From: an uncultured Clostridia bacterium
Lineage (GTDB): Bacteria > Bacillota > Clostridia > Christensenellales > Borkfalkiaceae
Assembly: GCA_944368155.1 (NCBI GenBank)
Contig: CALVWW010000002.1
Coordinates: forward strand, 186,001 to 250,000
DNA length: 64,000 nucleotides
Direction: 5' to 3'
The notes beneath the pieces are model-generated. The model made no database searches. It was not told the origin of the DNA and saw only the letters and a program-made list of their open reading frames with translations. Shown piece after piece: positions 42,098-50,446 of this stretch (within the stretch, counting starts at the first letter, position 1; each line of letters opens with the position of its first letter). A program made the position numbers and the translations under genes.

Positions 42098-44224
42098 TTA
42101 TAAATGCAGAACGCGTGCTTTTATTTCTTTCGTCTTGCCCACATTCCAGAAATTCTCGCCGAGATATCCGCACGTTCTGCGCGTTACGTTCATCTTGCGC
42201 TGGTCCTTGTTATGGCATATGGGGCATTCCCACTCGTTGTCGTCGTTGATGATTATTTCGCCGTCAAAACCGCACACATGGCAATAGTCGGACTTGGTGT
42301 TGAATTCCGCATACTGGATATTGTCGTATATAAACTTTACGACATCCTCCATCGCGGTGAGATTCTGGCGCATGTTGGGTATTTCAACATATGAGATTGC
42401 GCCGCCCGAAGATATCTTCTGGAACTGGCTCTCGAACTCAAACTTATGGAAAGCATCTATATGTTCGCGCACGTCTACATGATATGAGTTCGTATAGTAA
42501 CCCTTGTCGGTCACGTCCTTGATAGTGCCGAAGCGCTCCTTATCGATGCGGGCGAAGCGATAGCACAGCGACTCTGCAGGGGTACCGTAGAGTGCAAAAC
42601 CTATGTTGGTCTCTTCCTTCCACTTATCGCAGTGGTCGCGCAGGCACTGCATGACTTTGAGCGCAAACGCCTGTCCCTTTTCGGTGGTGTGCGATTCGCC
42701 CGTCATCAGCTTGGTCACCTCATAGAGGCCTATATATCCGAGGGATATCGAAGAATAACCGCCGAACAGGTACTTGTCTATCTTCTCACCCTTGTCGAGG
42801 CGGGCTATGGCGCCGTACTGCCAATGAATGGGCGATACATCTGAAGATACGCCCATGAGCGCGTTATGGCGCACCATGAGTGCATCGAAGCAGAGCTGCA
42901 GCCTCTCCTCCATAAGATTCCAGAATTTTTCTTCATCGCCGCGGGCAAGTATGCCTATCTGAGGCAGATTTATAGAAACAACGCCCTGATTGAAGCGGCC
43001 TTCGAACTTATAGTTGCCGTTCTCGTCCTTCCACGGGGAGAGGAACGAACGGCAGCCCATGGGCGAGAATACGTTGCCCTCGTAATTTTCGCGCATCTTT
43101 TTCGCCGAAATATAGTCGGGATAGAGGCGCTTTGAGGAGCACTTCACTGCAAGCTTGGTAAGATAGTCGTACTTGCCGCCCTTAAGGCAGTTGTTTTCAT
43201 CGAGCACATATACAAGCTTGGGGAACGCGGGAGTCACATATACTCCCACTTCGTTCTTTATGCCCTGATAGCGCTGGCGGAGTATTTCCTCTATAATCAT
43301 GGCGTTCTCCTCGATATAGGGGTCGTCGGGCTTTAAATAGAGGAACAGCGTCACGAACGGCGACTGGCCGTTTGTCGTCATCAATGTGTTTATCTGATAC
43401 TGTATTGTCTGCACGCCGGCCTTGAGCTCGTCTTTAAGGCGCATGGAGACAATCTTTTCCTTCTCTTCCTTGCTAACCTCGTCGCCGAACTGCTCGTCGC
43501 ACTGTTTCATATATTTTTCCTTGGTGCGGCGGAGATACTTGCCGAGGTGCGCCATGTTTACAGACTGGCCGCCGTACTGCGAGGAGGCAACGGAGGCGAT
43601 TATCTGCGTGACTACAGTGCAGGCGACCTGGAAAGACTTGGGACTCTCTATCATCTTGCCGTTCATAACTGTGCCGTTATCGAGCATATCCTGTATATTT
43701 ATAAGACAGCAGTTGAATATCGGCTGAAGGAAATAGTCGGCGTCGTGGAAGTGAATGGCGCCCTCGTCGTGAGCTTTGGATATATATTCGGGCAGAAGTA
43801 TCCTGCGGGTCAGGTCCTTTGAAACTTCGCCTGCTATGAGGTCGCGCTGGGTAGACGCCGTGCGGGCGTTTTTGTTGGAATTCTCCTCCATTACGTCCTT
43901 GTTGGCGTTGCGTATGAGCGAAAGTATGCTCTCGTCTGTGGTGTTTGCCTTTCTCACGAGAGCGCGCTCATAGCGGTAGAGAATATACGACTTCATGAGC
44001 TGATATTTCTGCAGCTCCATAAGTTTTTCCTCTACCATATCCTGAATGTCTTCCACGAGAAGGCGTGCCCTGTGACGGGAAGATATATCGTCAACTATTT
44101 TAGTAATCTGCTCGTCGGTTATCCTGTCCTCAAAATCTACAGACTGGTTGGCCTTCTGAATGGCCACGGCTATTTTATTGCCGTCGAAATCGCATGTCGA
44201 ACCGTCCCTTTTGATAACTTTCAT
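42098..44224 (-). CDS. nrdD: Anaerobic ribonucleoside-triphosphate reductase (class III)
   Basis: A 708-residue glycyl-radical enzyme that reduces NTPs to dNTPs without oxygen. The N-terminal ATP-cone (KRDGSTCDFDGNKIAVAIQKAN..., residues 1-~95) is the allosteric domain. The barrel contains the substrate and cysteine-radical loops. The C-terminus has the zinc ribbon (YCHVCG ... ECPIC) and the radical glycine in RRTCGYLG, about 30 residues from the end. AAGGAGGAG precedes the ATG. Two tandem pairs of NrdR boxes upstream show control by NrdR, and the activase gene lies downstream. Confidence 0.97.
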   Translation of the reverse strand: MKVIKRDGSTCDFDGNKIAVAIQKANQSVDFEDRITDEQITKIVDDISSRHRARLLVEDIQDMVEEKLMELQKYQLMKSYILYRYERALVRKANTTDESILSLIRNANKDVMEENSNKNARTASTQRDLIAGEVSKDLTRRILLPEYISKAHDEGAIHFHDADYFLQPIFNCCLINIQDMLDNGTVMNGKMIESPKSFQVACTVVTQIIASVASSQYGGQSVNMAHLGKYLRRTKEKYMKQCDEQFGDEVSKEEKEKIVSMRLKDELKAGVQTIQYQINTLMTTNGQSPFVTLFLYLKPDDPYIEENAMIIEEILRQRYQGIKNEVGVYVTPAFPKLVYVLDENNCLKGGKYDYLTKLAVKCSSKRLYPDYISAKKMRENYEGNVFSPMGCRSFLSPWKDENGNYKFEGRFNQGVVSINLPQIGILARGDEEKFWNLMEERLQLCFDALMVRHNALMGVSSDVSPIHWQYGAIARLDKGEKIDKYLFGGYSSISLGYIGLYEVTKLMTGESHTTEKGQAFALKVMQCLRDHCDKWKEETNIGFALYGTPAESLCYRFARIDKERFGTIKDVTDKGYYTNSYHVDVREHIDAFHKFEFESQFQKISSGGAISYVEIPNMRQNLTAMEDVVKFIYDNIQYAEFNTKSDYCHVCGFDGEIIINDDNEWECPICHNKDQRKMNVTRRTCGYLGENFWNVGKTKEIKARVLHL

Positions 44225-44360
44225 AAAATCTCCTCCTTAAGGCGGCGCAAAAAAACGCGCCCGTACAAAACTTTGCTTTAAATTCTTAATCAACGCAACC
44301 GGGAATCCGCCCGAAAAATGAAAAGTATTTCCCCTTATCTTCGGCGAACACTTACAGTGT

Positions 44361-44408
44361 AGCACATATATTGTGCTTTGTCAATACCAAACACACAATA
44401 TCTTGTAT
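44361..44408 (-). promoter_or_regulatory. Tandem NrdR boxes, proximal pair
   Basis: AGCACATATATTGTGC (44361-44376) and ACACAATATCTTGTAT (44393-44408) match the NrdR box consensus and are centred 32 bp apart, three helical turns, as is usual for this repressor. They lie ~137 bp upstream of nrdD. Confidence 0.85.
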
Positions 44409-44544
44409 AAAAAATTTTAATGACAAATTTTTCGTCATAAACCGCCCGCGCTTAAAGCGCATTGCTTTACAAAATAATGCAAAACACGCAAAACCCGGGC
44501 AACGCCGCTCCCGACTCCGTTTTGCAGGCGGCATAGGCTAGTAT

Positions 44545-44592
44545 ATAACAGATATAGTGCGCTGTCAAGCCGGGCAGCACAATATGTTGTAT
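44545..44592 (-). promoter_or_regulatory. Tandem NrdR boxes, distal pair
   Basis: ATAACAGATATAGTGC (44545-44560) and GCACAATATGTTGTAT (44577-44592) form a second pair, again 32 bp apart and 184 bp further upstream. No gene lies between the pairs, so a second nrdD promoter or a cooperative upstream site is likely. Confidence 0.75.
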
Positions 44593-44749
44593 GTTTTTTT
44601 ATAACAATGTACATAATGCACAAAAAACGCCGTTTCAGGCGCAAAACCGAGGCTTTTCCCCCGCTATGTTAATAAAAGCATGCGCAATGTTGAAAACTTT
44701 TTACAAAACACAGGCAAACACCCCTCCGCGCTTTTGTTATTTTATATCA

Positions 44750-44805
44750 GCATAACTTTCCGGCGCCCCGTTCAAATTTCTGAACGGGGCGCCGGAAAGT
44801 TATGC
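44750..44805. other. Perfect 25-bp GC-rich hairpin
   Basis: The arm starting GCATAACTTTCCGGCG at 44750-44774 is exactly complementary to 44781-44805, with loop AATTTC. Neither side has a T-run. It lies in the 683-bp gap between nrdD and the HNH gene, which otherwise holds only the NrdR boxes. It is longer and more perfect than the terminators here. Confidence 0.7.
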
Positions 44806-44907
44806 CGCAGCCGCGCGAGCTTACGGCGCTCCTGCAGACGGAATAGCGGTCATTACAAAAAGAGCGGCATATATGCCGCGAGCAACGTAGCAATCAGCCC
44901 ATAGAAA

Positions 44908-45351
44908 TCAAATTAATTCAATCAATTTTGAAATATCCAGCTTCCATTCGGGGACTTTATTGCGGCGGATATGCGCCGCGTTGGCCTCGCCTAAAGCTGC
45001 GCGGTATTCGGAATAGCTGCAGCCATTCACCTTCATGAAATGTTCCTCGGCGGCGCGGATATCGCCCTTTAGCTGCGTGCGTCCGATATGAATGACCGCA
45101 TGGCAGGCTGGGCAGACGGCAATTATATTTTTCAGCCGCTGAACGGCGTTTTTCTCGTCGTACTCCCACTGCTCGTGCGCCTCCAGCCTGTGCGGCATGG
45201 CGCCGCATATCATGCACTTTCCCTCTGCCCGCGCATATGCCTTTTTGCGCAAAGCATTCCATTGCCCCTCGGGAAGAATGCTGCGCAGGTTCGAATACCA
45301 GCAACTGTCGGGCACGAGCTCAAAATTTAATTTTAATTTTTTATTTTTCAT
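44908..45351 (-). CDS. HNH nuclease-like protein
   Basis: A 147-residue protein with a treble-clef HNH site: CMICG, LEAHEQWEYD (the catalytic His region) and CPACHAVIHIGR. The N-terminal WYSNLRSILPEGQWNALRKKAYARAEGKC is typical of small stand-alone HNH proteins of unknown role. The ATG has no good ribosome site and is preceded by an extremely AT-rich tract (45352-45403), which separates it from glpK. No intron or phage context is seen. Confidence 0.75.
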   Translation of the reverse strand: MKNKKLKLNFELVPDSCWYSNLRSILPEGQWNALRKKAYARAEGKCMICGAMPHRLEAHEQWEYDEKNAVQRLKNIIAVCPACHAVIHIGRTQLKGDIRAAEEHFMKVNGCSYSEYRAALGEANAAHIRRNKVPEWKLDISKLIELI

Positions 45352-45403
45352 AAATTTTAATTTAATTAATTTTTTTAATTAATTTTAAATTAATTTTTAT
45401 TTT

Positions 45404-46885
45404 TTAATTCATGCGGGATTTATTTACCGCACAGCGCCAGCCGCCGAGCAATTTACCGCGTTCCTCAGCAGACATCTCAGGTTGAAAAATTCTGTCTACG
45501 CGCACATTTCCGCGTACCTCGTCTATATTTTTCCAAAACCCCGAGGCAAGCCCCGCAATATATGCCGCACCAAGCGACGTGACCTCGGTTATTGCCGGGC
45601 GCACCACCTCGCAATCAGAAATATCCGCCTGAAAACCCATTAAAAAATTATTTGCGCTTGCACCGCCGTCTACGGCAAGGCGGGATAAACTCACGCCCGA
45701 GGCCGTCTCCATCGCTCGCAGGACGTCGTTCACGCGGTACGCCATGCCCTCCAGCACGGCGCGTACTATGTGCTCCCTCTTTGCTCCGCGGGTAATGCCG
45801 CTTAAAATTCCGCAGGCGGAACCGTCCCAATAGGGCGCGCCGAGGCCGTTGAAGGCGGGAACGAAATACATCCCGGCACTGTCCTTTACCCTGAGCGCAA
45901 GCTCCTCGGTCTCCGCGGCGGAAGAGATTATGCCCAGTCCGTCACGCAGCCACTGCACGGCTGCGCCGCCTATGAATACCGAACCTTCAAGCGCGTACTG
46001 CGGCCTTCCGCCGACGCAAGCGGCGAGCGTAGTTAAAAGCCCGCTCTCCGCACATGCTTTTCTGCCGGCATTCATTAAAAGGAAACAGCCTGTACCGTAA
46101 GTATTTTTGGCGTCGCCTTCCTCTACGCACAGGTGCCCGAAAAGCGCGGCCTGCTGGTCGCCCGCCACACCGCAAACAGGTATGCCGCCGCCGAAAAAGC
46201 TGTCGTCCGTCACGCCGAAATCGCCGCCGCAGGGCAGAACTTCGGGCAGCATGCACCGCGGCACGCCGAAGAGCGCAAGCAACTCGTCGTCCCATTCAAG
46301 CGTGTGTATATTGAACAGCATCGTGCGCGAAGCGTTTGTATAATCGGTAGCGAAAACTCTTCCGCCCGTTAGCCGCCATACGAGCCATGTGTCGACGGTA
46401 CCGAATAAAAGCTCGCCGCGCTCCGCCCGCTCGCGCGCACGGGGAATGTTGCAAAGTATCCACTCCAGTTTTGTGGCCGAAAAGTACGGGTCGGGGATAA
46501 GTCCTGTCTTTTTTCGTATTTTATCGGCTAATCCGCACTTATTCAGCTCATCCACCCTCTTCGCCGTACGGCGGCACTGCCACACTATTGCATTGCATAT
46601 CGGGCGGCCCGTAGTTTTTTCCCATACCACGACAGTTTCGCGCTGATTGGTGATTCCGAGCGCGGCAATATCGGCGGCCGAAGCTCCCGCAAGCTCCATG
46701 GCGCGCTGAACGGCGCGCAGCGAGGAGAAAAAGAGCTCCTCCGGGTCGTGCTCGACAAAACCCGGTTCGGGATAGAACTGCTCTATTTCCCTTCCGTAGG
46801 AAGAAACTATTTTGCCGCACCTGTTGAACAGAACGGCGCGCGTGCTCGTGGTTCCCTGGTCAAGGGCTATAACAAACTTTTTCAT
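45404..46885 (-). CDS. glpK: Glycerol kinase
   Basis: A 493-residue FGGY kinase that makes sn-glycerol 3-phosphate. KKFVIALDQGTTSTRAVLF is the phosphate loop, ITNQRETVVVWEK and VWQCRRT the glycerol-binding blocks, FATDYTNASRTML contains the catalytic Asp, GVAGDQQAALFGH and NTYGTGCFLLMNAG contact ATP. ATG 46885 starts the canonical N-terminus; an upstream open frame lacks family similarity. A consensus promoter (46944-46972) serves it. No glpF or glpO is next to it. Confidence 0.95.
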   Translation of the reverse strand: MKKFVIALDQGTTSTRAVLFNRCGKIVSSYGREIEQFYPEPGFVEHDPEELFFSSLRAVQRAMELAGASAADIAALGITNQRETVVVWEKTTGRPICNAIVWQCRRTAKRVDELNKCGLADKIRKKTGLIPDPYFSATKLEWILCNIPRARERAERGELLFGTVDTWLVWRLTGGRVFATDYTNASRTMLFNIHTLEWDDELLALFGVPRCMLPEVLPCGGDFGVTDDSFFGGGIPVCGVAGDQQAALFGHLCVEEGDAKNTYGTGCFLLMNAGRKACAESGLLTTLAACVGGRPQYALEGSVFIGGAAVQWLRDGLGIISSAAETEELALRVKDSAGMYFVPAFNGLGAPYWDGSACGILSGITRGAKREHIVRAVLEGMAYRVNDVLRAMETASGVSLSRLAVDGGASANNFLMGFQADISDCEVVRPAITEVTSLGAAYIAGLASGFWKNIDEVRGNVRVDRIFQPEMSAEERGKLLGGWRCAVNKSRMN

Positions 46886-46898
46886 CTTGCGCCCTATG

Positions 46899-46914
46899 GC
46901 GCACATATGTGCGC
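46899..46914. promoter_or_regulatory. Perfect palindrome in the glpK leader
   Basis: GCGCACATATGTGCGC, 16 bp, lies 14 nt upstream of the glpK start and just past the promoter. It could be an operator or an RNA hairpin close to the ribosome site. Confidence 0.45.
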
Positions 46915-46943
46915 ACAAATAAAGAATAGAAATAATATACAGT

Positions 46944-46972
46944 ATTATATACCCGCCGCACGCAGTTGTCAA
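46944..46972 (-). promoter_or_regulatory. Consensus sigma-70-type promoter of glpK
   Basis: On the minus strand TTGACA (46967-46972) and TATAAT (46944-46949) are separated by exactly 17 bp. Confidence 0.85.
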
Positions 46973-47176
46973 CGGCGCTTTTTGCCCGACGACGGCGCAA
47001 GTTACAGCCGCAAAAGTGCCCCGCCGCAATTTACAATAGTTTTACATTTTACAAATTAAATTTTAATTGCATGGCGATAATATAACTGCACAAAAAGGCG
47101 CATAGGGGGACATGGATATATTTTACAGCAAAATATGCGCGGTTTTTTTGAATGTTTATGTTAGATTTATAAATGA

Positions 47177-47206
47177 TTTACAGTTAATTTATAAAAATGC
47201 TATACA
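47177..47206 (+). promoter_or_regulatory. Promoter of the membrane protein at 47240
   Basis: TTTACA (47177-47182), 18 bp, TATACA (47201-47206), ending 34 bp before the start codon. The rest of the 46973-47176 gap shows no gene. Confidence 0.6.
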
Positions 47207-47239
47207 TTTAAGTTGCAGAATGCAATAAAGGAGGGCAGT

Positions 47240-47944
47240 ATGGAAGACGCTTGCATTATTCAGGGCGAAAACGTAGCGGCGGAAAGCCGGCCGGACAGCA
47301 AAAAGGCGCGCGCAAATAAACGTAAAAAAAAGGCCGCAACCATTTTCGGCTACGACATACGTTATTTCTTCGTCGGAATGATAGTTTTTGCATTTTTCGG
47401 CTTTTGCGCAGAGAACATAGGCCGGATGGCAGTCCAGCACATATTTGATTGCCGTCACCAGATATTGCCGTTCCTGTTTGCGTACGGAATAGCGTTGCTT
47501 GCCGTATATGTGCTCATGGGGACGCCCGATGAACTCAGATTTTTCAACATACGCATATTCAAAAGCATGACGCGGGGCAGGCGGGTGCTGTCGCACTTAA
47601 TATATTTCGCCGTAATTTTCTTCTTTATAATGGTCGGCGAAATAGCCGTAGGAATGATTTATGAAAAATTTGCCGGAGTCATACTCTGGGACTACAGTAA
47701 TATCCCCACGCACATCACGCGCTATACAAGCATTATAACCACGCTTTTATACGGCGGAGGCGTATACCTGTTGATGGCGTTTGCATTTAAGCCGATGATG
47801 AATCTCATCTCAAAGATGGGCACGAAGGCGGCAACCATTATCGACTGTACGCTCGGCGTTGCAATAGTTCTGGACTTTATCGCCACTCTTATTATAATGT
47901 TTGCCACGGGAGAAGCTCCGAATTATTGGTCCGTAAAATTTTAA
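47240..47944 (+). CDS. Multi-pass membrane protein, putative ABC-type permease family
   Basis: A 234-residue protein: a polar, lysine-rich N-terminus (residues 1-~35) and about five transmembrane helices. FFVGMIVFAFFGFCAENIGRMA and the GVILWDYSNIP motif resemble the Firmicutes family annotated as putative ABC transporter permease (CmpB-like), where WDYS is conserved. No ATPase gene is adjacent. AAGGAGGG lies 5 nt before the ATG, so this start replaces a longer open frame. Function unknown. Confidence 0.75.
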   Translation: MEDACIIQGENVAAESRPDSKKARANKRKKKAATIFGYDIRYFFVGMIVFAFFGFCAENIGRMAVQHIFDCRHQILPFLFAYGIALLAVYVLMGTPDELRFFNIRIFKSMTRGRRVLSHLIYFAVIFFFIMVGEIAVGMIYEKFAGVILWDYSNIPTHITRYTSIITTLLYGGGVYLLMAFAFKPMMNLISKMGTKAATIIDCTLGVAIVLDFIATLIIMFATGEAPNYWSVKF

Positions 47945-48010
47945 GCGGCAGGTGCACAACCTGTTGCACAGCCTTTTGTATACTCATAGTTCTTTTATTC
48001 TCCTCCATAA

Positions 48011-48047
48011 GGCGCCCCGCAAATAAATTTGCGGGGCGCCGATATTT
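48011..48047 (+). terminator. Terminator after the membrane protein gene
   Basis: GGCGCCCCGCAAAT and ATTTGCGGGGCGCC form a 14-bp stem followed by GATATTTTTG. It is 66 nt past the stop codon. Confidence 0.75.
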
Positions 48048-48141
48048 TTGTTTACTTATGTTATTTAAGGCATATGTACGGGGCAATATTAAAATTAAAC
48101 GGTACATATTCAATATTTGCAGCGAAAATCTGAAACAGAAA

Positions 48142-48177
48142 GGCGCGGCTGGCAAAATTAATTTTGCCAGCCGCGCC
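48142..48177 (-). terminator. Terminator of the GH4 gene
   Basis: A 36-nt perfect palindrome (GGCGCGGCTGGCAAAATT and its mirror). The minus strand continues TTTCTGTTT. It lies 14 nt past the GH4 stop. Confidence 0.8.
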
Positions 48178-48191
48178 ATATTTAATATTGA

Positions 48192-49586
48192 TTACAATTT
48201 TGACAAATCAAAAAATTCATCGAGGTATTCGCGCGTGTTCAAACACATCTCTTTGAAGAGCGCGCGGCTTTCGTCCATCGAAAGCTTGTCGCACAGCGCC
48301 TGATTTGCAAACGAGAGATAAATCTTGTTTAAATCGCGCTCCTTTATACCCTCGTAGCACACGTCGATGTTTACGCAGGCGCGGTAAACGAGGTTGCACA
48401 CCGCCTTGGGCAGAGGGTTTGATACGACGGGTTTCACCTGACCGTTGGAGAACACACAGTTGGTTTCGACAATGGAGCCGAGAGGCATCTGCGGCATCTG
48501 GCCGGAGTTTGGCATATTTACGTTGGACACAACTGTTTCGAAGCCCATTATTGCCTTCATCAGCTCGACGGCCTCTTCCTGCGACTTCACGACGGGGAAC
48601 TTCTTTCTGCCCTCCGCCATCTCTATCGTTTCTGCTATTCGTTCGGCCTGCTGGACCTCGCGGTAGTCTACGGTGGTGAGATTAAACAGCCAGCTTTTCA
48701 CCGTTTGAGGGTCCTTTAAGTACCAGCCCGAAGGCATGAACTCCGCAAGGTGCCTGTCGCCCGCGGCGGCAAGGGCGCCGTATTTGTTGAAAAGGTCGAG
48801 TTTGAGTTTGTTGCCGTAACAGAAAGGGTCGGTCAAAAAGTCGAACCTGCCGTGGCCTATCTGCTCGCAGTACCCCTCCTCATAAAACCGCTCTTCAAAT
48901 TCGGGAAGAAGCGCAAGGAGGTCGATATCTTTATACCGTGCCTCGGTTATCCACGTGAAGTGGTTTACGCCGCAGGCGTCGGTATATATTTCATTGCGCT
49001 CGACGTTGAGCCCCTTAAGCTCCTTAAGCGCACAGCACAGCAATTCCTGAGCGTGGAAAACCTCGTGGCAGCAACCAAAGGCCTTTATTCCGGGGAATAC
49101 GTCGTACAGCGTTTTAACGCATATGCTCATGGGATTTGTAAAGTTTATAACCCACGCGTCGGGGCATATCTCCTTAATTTTGCGCGCAAAGCCCTCGTAA
49201 AGGGGCACGGTGCGCATGGCGCGGAGCGCGCCGCCGGGGCCCGCCGTGTCGCCGACAGACTGCCAGATTCCGTACTTTTCGGGCGCGTGCACGTCGCTCC
49301 TCATCTCCTTAAATGTGCCGGGAAGAATGGATATAACCACAAAGTCGGCGCCTTCGAGCGCGCCTTCTATATTTTTATAAACCCTGTAGTCAAACTTGGA
49401 TTTTGTGGCAGGGTCGGCATTTATGTAGCCTCCGATTGCCGCGTTACGCTCCGCCGCAGGGATATCGATATCGTAAAGGGCGATTTCGCCGCCCAGCCCT
49501 TCGGCTATGGCAAGGTCCGACATGAATACTCTTGCCCACATCTTGCTGCCGCCGCCTATATAGGCGATTTTAATTTTTTTAGTCAT
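48192..49586 (-). CDS. Glycoside hydrolase family 4 enzyme
   Basis: A 464-residue NAD+- and Mn2+-dependent GH4 glycosidase, which works by oxidation and elimination. IAYIGGGSKMWARVFMSDLA is the Rossmann loop, NFTNPMSICVKTL the substrate-phosphate/diol region, GCCHEVFHAQ the Cys-His metal site and GVNHFTWITEARY the second histidine. The family contains alpha-galactosidase, alpha-glucosidase and glucuronidase types; the residues seen suggest the alpha-galactosidase/alpha-glucosidase group acting on an unphosphorylated sugar, but this is not certain. AAGGTGG precedes the ATG. Confidence 0.9.
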   Translation of the reverse strand: MTKKIKIAYIGGGSKMWARVFMSDLAIAEGLGGEIALYDIDIPAAERNAAIGGYINADPATKSKFDYRVYKNIEGALEGADFVVISILPGTFKEMRSDVHAPEKYGIWQSVGDTAGPGGALRAMRTVPLYEGFARKIKEICPDAWVINFTNPMSICVKTLYDVFPGIKAFGCCHEVFHAQELLCCALKELKGLNVERNEIYTDACGVNHFTWITEARYKDIDLLALLPEFEERFYEEGYCEQIGHGRFDFLTDPFCYGNKLKLDLFNKYGALAAAGDRHLAEFMPSGWYLKDPQTVKSWLFNLTTVDYREVQQAERIAETIEMAEGRKKFPVVKSQEEAVELMKAIMGFETVVSNVNMPNSGQMPQMPLGSIVETNCVFSNGQVKPVVSNPLPKAVCNLVYRACVNIDVCYEGIKERDLNKIYLSFANQALCDKLSMDESRALFKEMCLNTREYLDEFFDLSKL

Positions 49587-49686
49587 TATTTTCCACCTTA
49601 AAAAATATAGTTAATCGGGGCATATTGCCGTAGCAATTGCCAATATTGCAGGCAATCAATGGCCGGCAATTATAAACTTAATAGTT

Positions 49687-49786
49687 GCGAGCAGTACAAG
49701 GCGTTCGAGGAAAACTTGAGGGAGTTTACTTAGAGGTAAATGACCGAAAGTTGCCGCAGAACAACAAAGTAATTCGAAGTAAATAT
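49687..49786 (+). repeat. Second dispersed element family, copy E
   Basis: It starts GCGAGCAGTAC like copy D and keeps its order of parts: hairpin TCGAG-GAAAA-CTTGA, then TTTAC-TTAGAG-GTAAA, then ACAAC...GTAATTCGAAGTAAATAT. The second stem differs from copy D by a compensatory change (TTTAC/GTAAA versus CTTAC/GTAAG). It lies directly downstream of bcp. Confidence 0.65.
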
Positions 49787-49791
49787 TAAGT

Positions 49792-50253
49792 TTAACGATT
49801 TTTTAAAAATTCGAGAACCTCCGCGGGGTTGCTATCGGGCGAAACTCCCGCCTTGGCATAGATGATATTGCCGTCTCCGTCTACGACATAGGTCGTGCGT
49901 ATCGTGCCCACCGTGACCTTGCCGTAGAGCTTCTTTTCTCCGATTGCCTCATATGCTTCGTGTACCGACTTATCGGTGTCTGAGAGCAGAATAAACGGCA
50001 GGGAATGCTTTTCGGCAAACTTTGCGTGCGAGGCGGGCGAATCTTTGCTTATGCCGACAACTTCGGCGCCGAGCGCCCTGAACTGCCCGTACAGTGCCCC
50101 GAAAGCGCACGCCTGACGGGTGCAACCGGGGGTATTATCCTTGGGATAAAAATATAAAACTAAAATTTTGCCGGCAAAATCTGCAAGCGAATACGTTTTT
50201 CCCTCTGCATCGGAAAGAGTAAAATCGGGCGCCTTACGGCCGGTTGCAAGCAT
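49792..50253 (-). CDS. bcp: Thiol peroxidase, BCP/PrxQ type
   Basis: A 153-residue peroxiredoxin that reduces hydrogen and organic peroxides with thioredoxin. YFYPKDNTPGCTRQACAF holds the peroxidatic Cys (first) and the resolving Cys five residues on, as in the two-cysteine BCP type. APDFTLSDAEGKTYSLADFAGK is the typical N-terminus. AAGGAGG fixes ATG 50253 against a longer open frame. It stands alone in the oxidative-defence sense. Confidence 0.94.
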   Translation of the reverse strand: MLATGRKAPDFTLSDAEGKTYSLADFAGKILVLYFYPKDNTPGCTRQACAFGALYGQFRALGAEVVGISKDSPASHAKFAEKHSLPFILLSDTDKSVHEAYEAIGEKKLYGKVTVGTIRTTYVVDGDGNIIYAKAGVSPDSNPAEVLEFLKNR

Positions 50254-50446
50254 AAACGCCGCCTCCTTGTTTAAATCTTCCATTTGATTATAACGCCGCG
50301 GAGCCAAAGTGTCAACAGAGATAATTAAACTTTACCTTTATTTTGAAACATCAAACATACATGCTGCAAATTTTTGCCGATTTATGCCCGTAAAAAATTC
50401 CCCGCGGAAACCGCGGGGAGTATGTTATATTTTACAACGCATAATG

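Noticed and set aside
44352-44644. Minus-strand open frames of 60-69 codons upstream of nrdD.
   Set aside because: They overlap the NrdR boxes, have no ribosome sites and no recognisable protein pattern.
45352-45403. Extremely AT-rich tract resembling an origin or transposon end.
   Set aside because: Only short A/T runs, with no DnaA boxes, inverted termini or target duplication.
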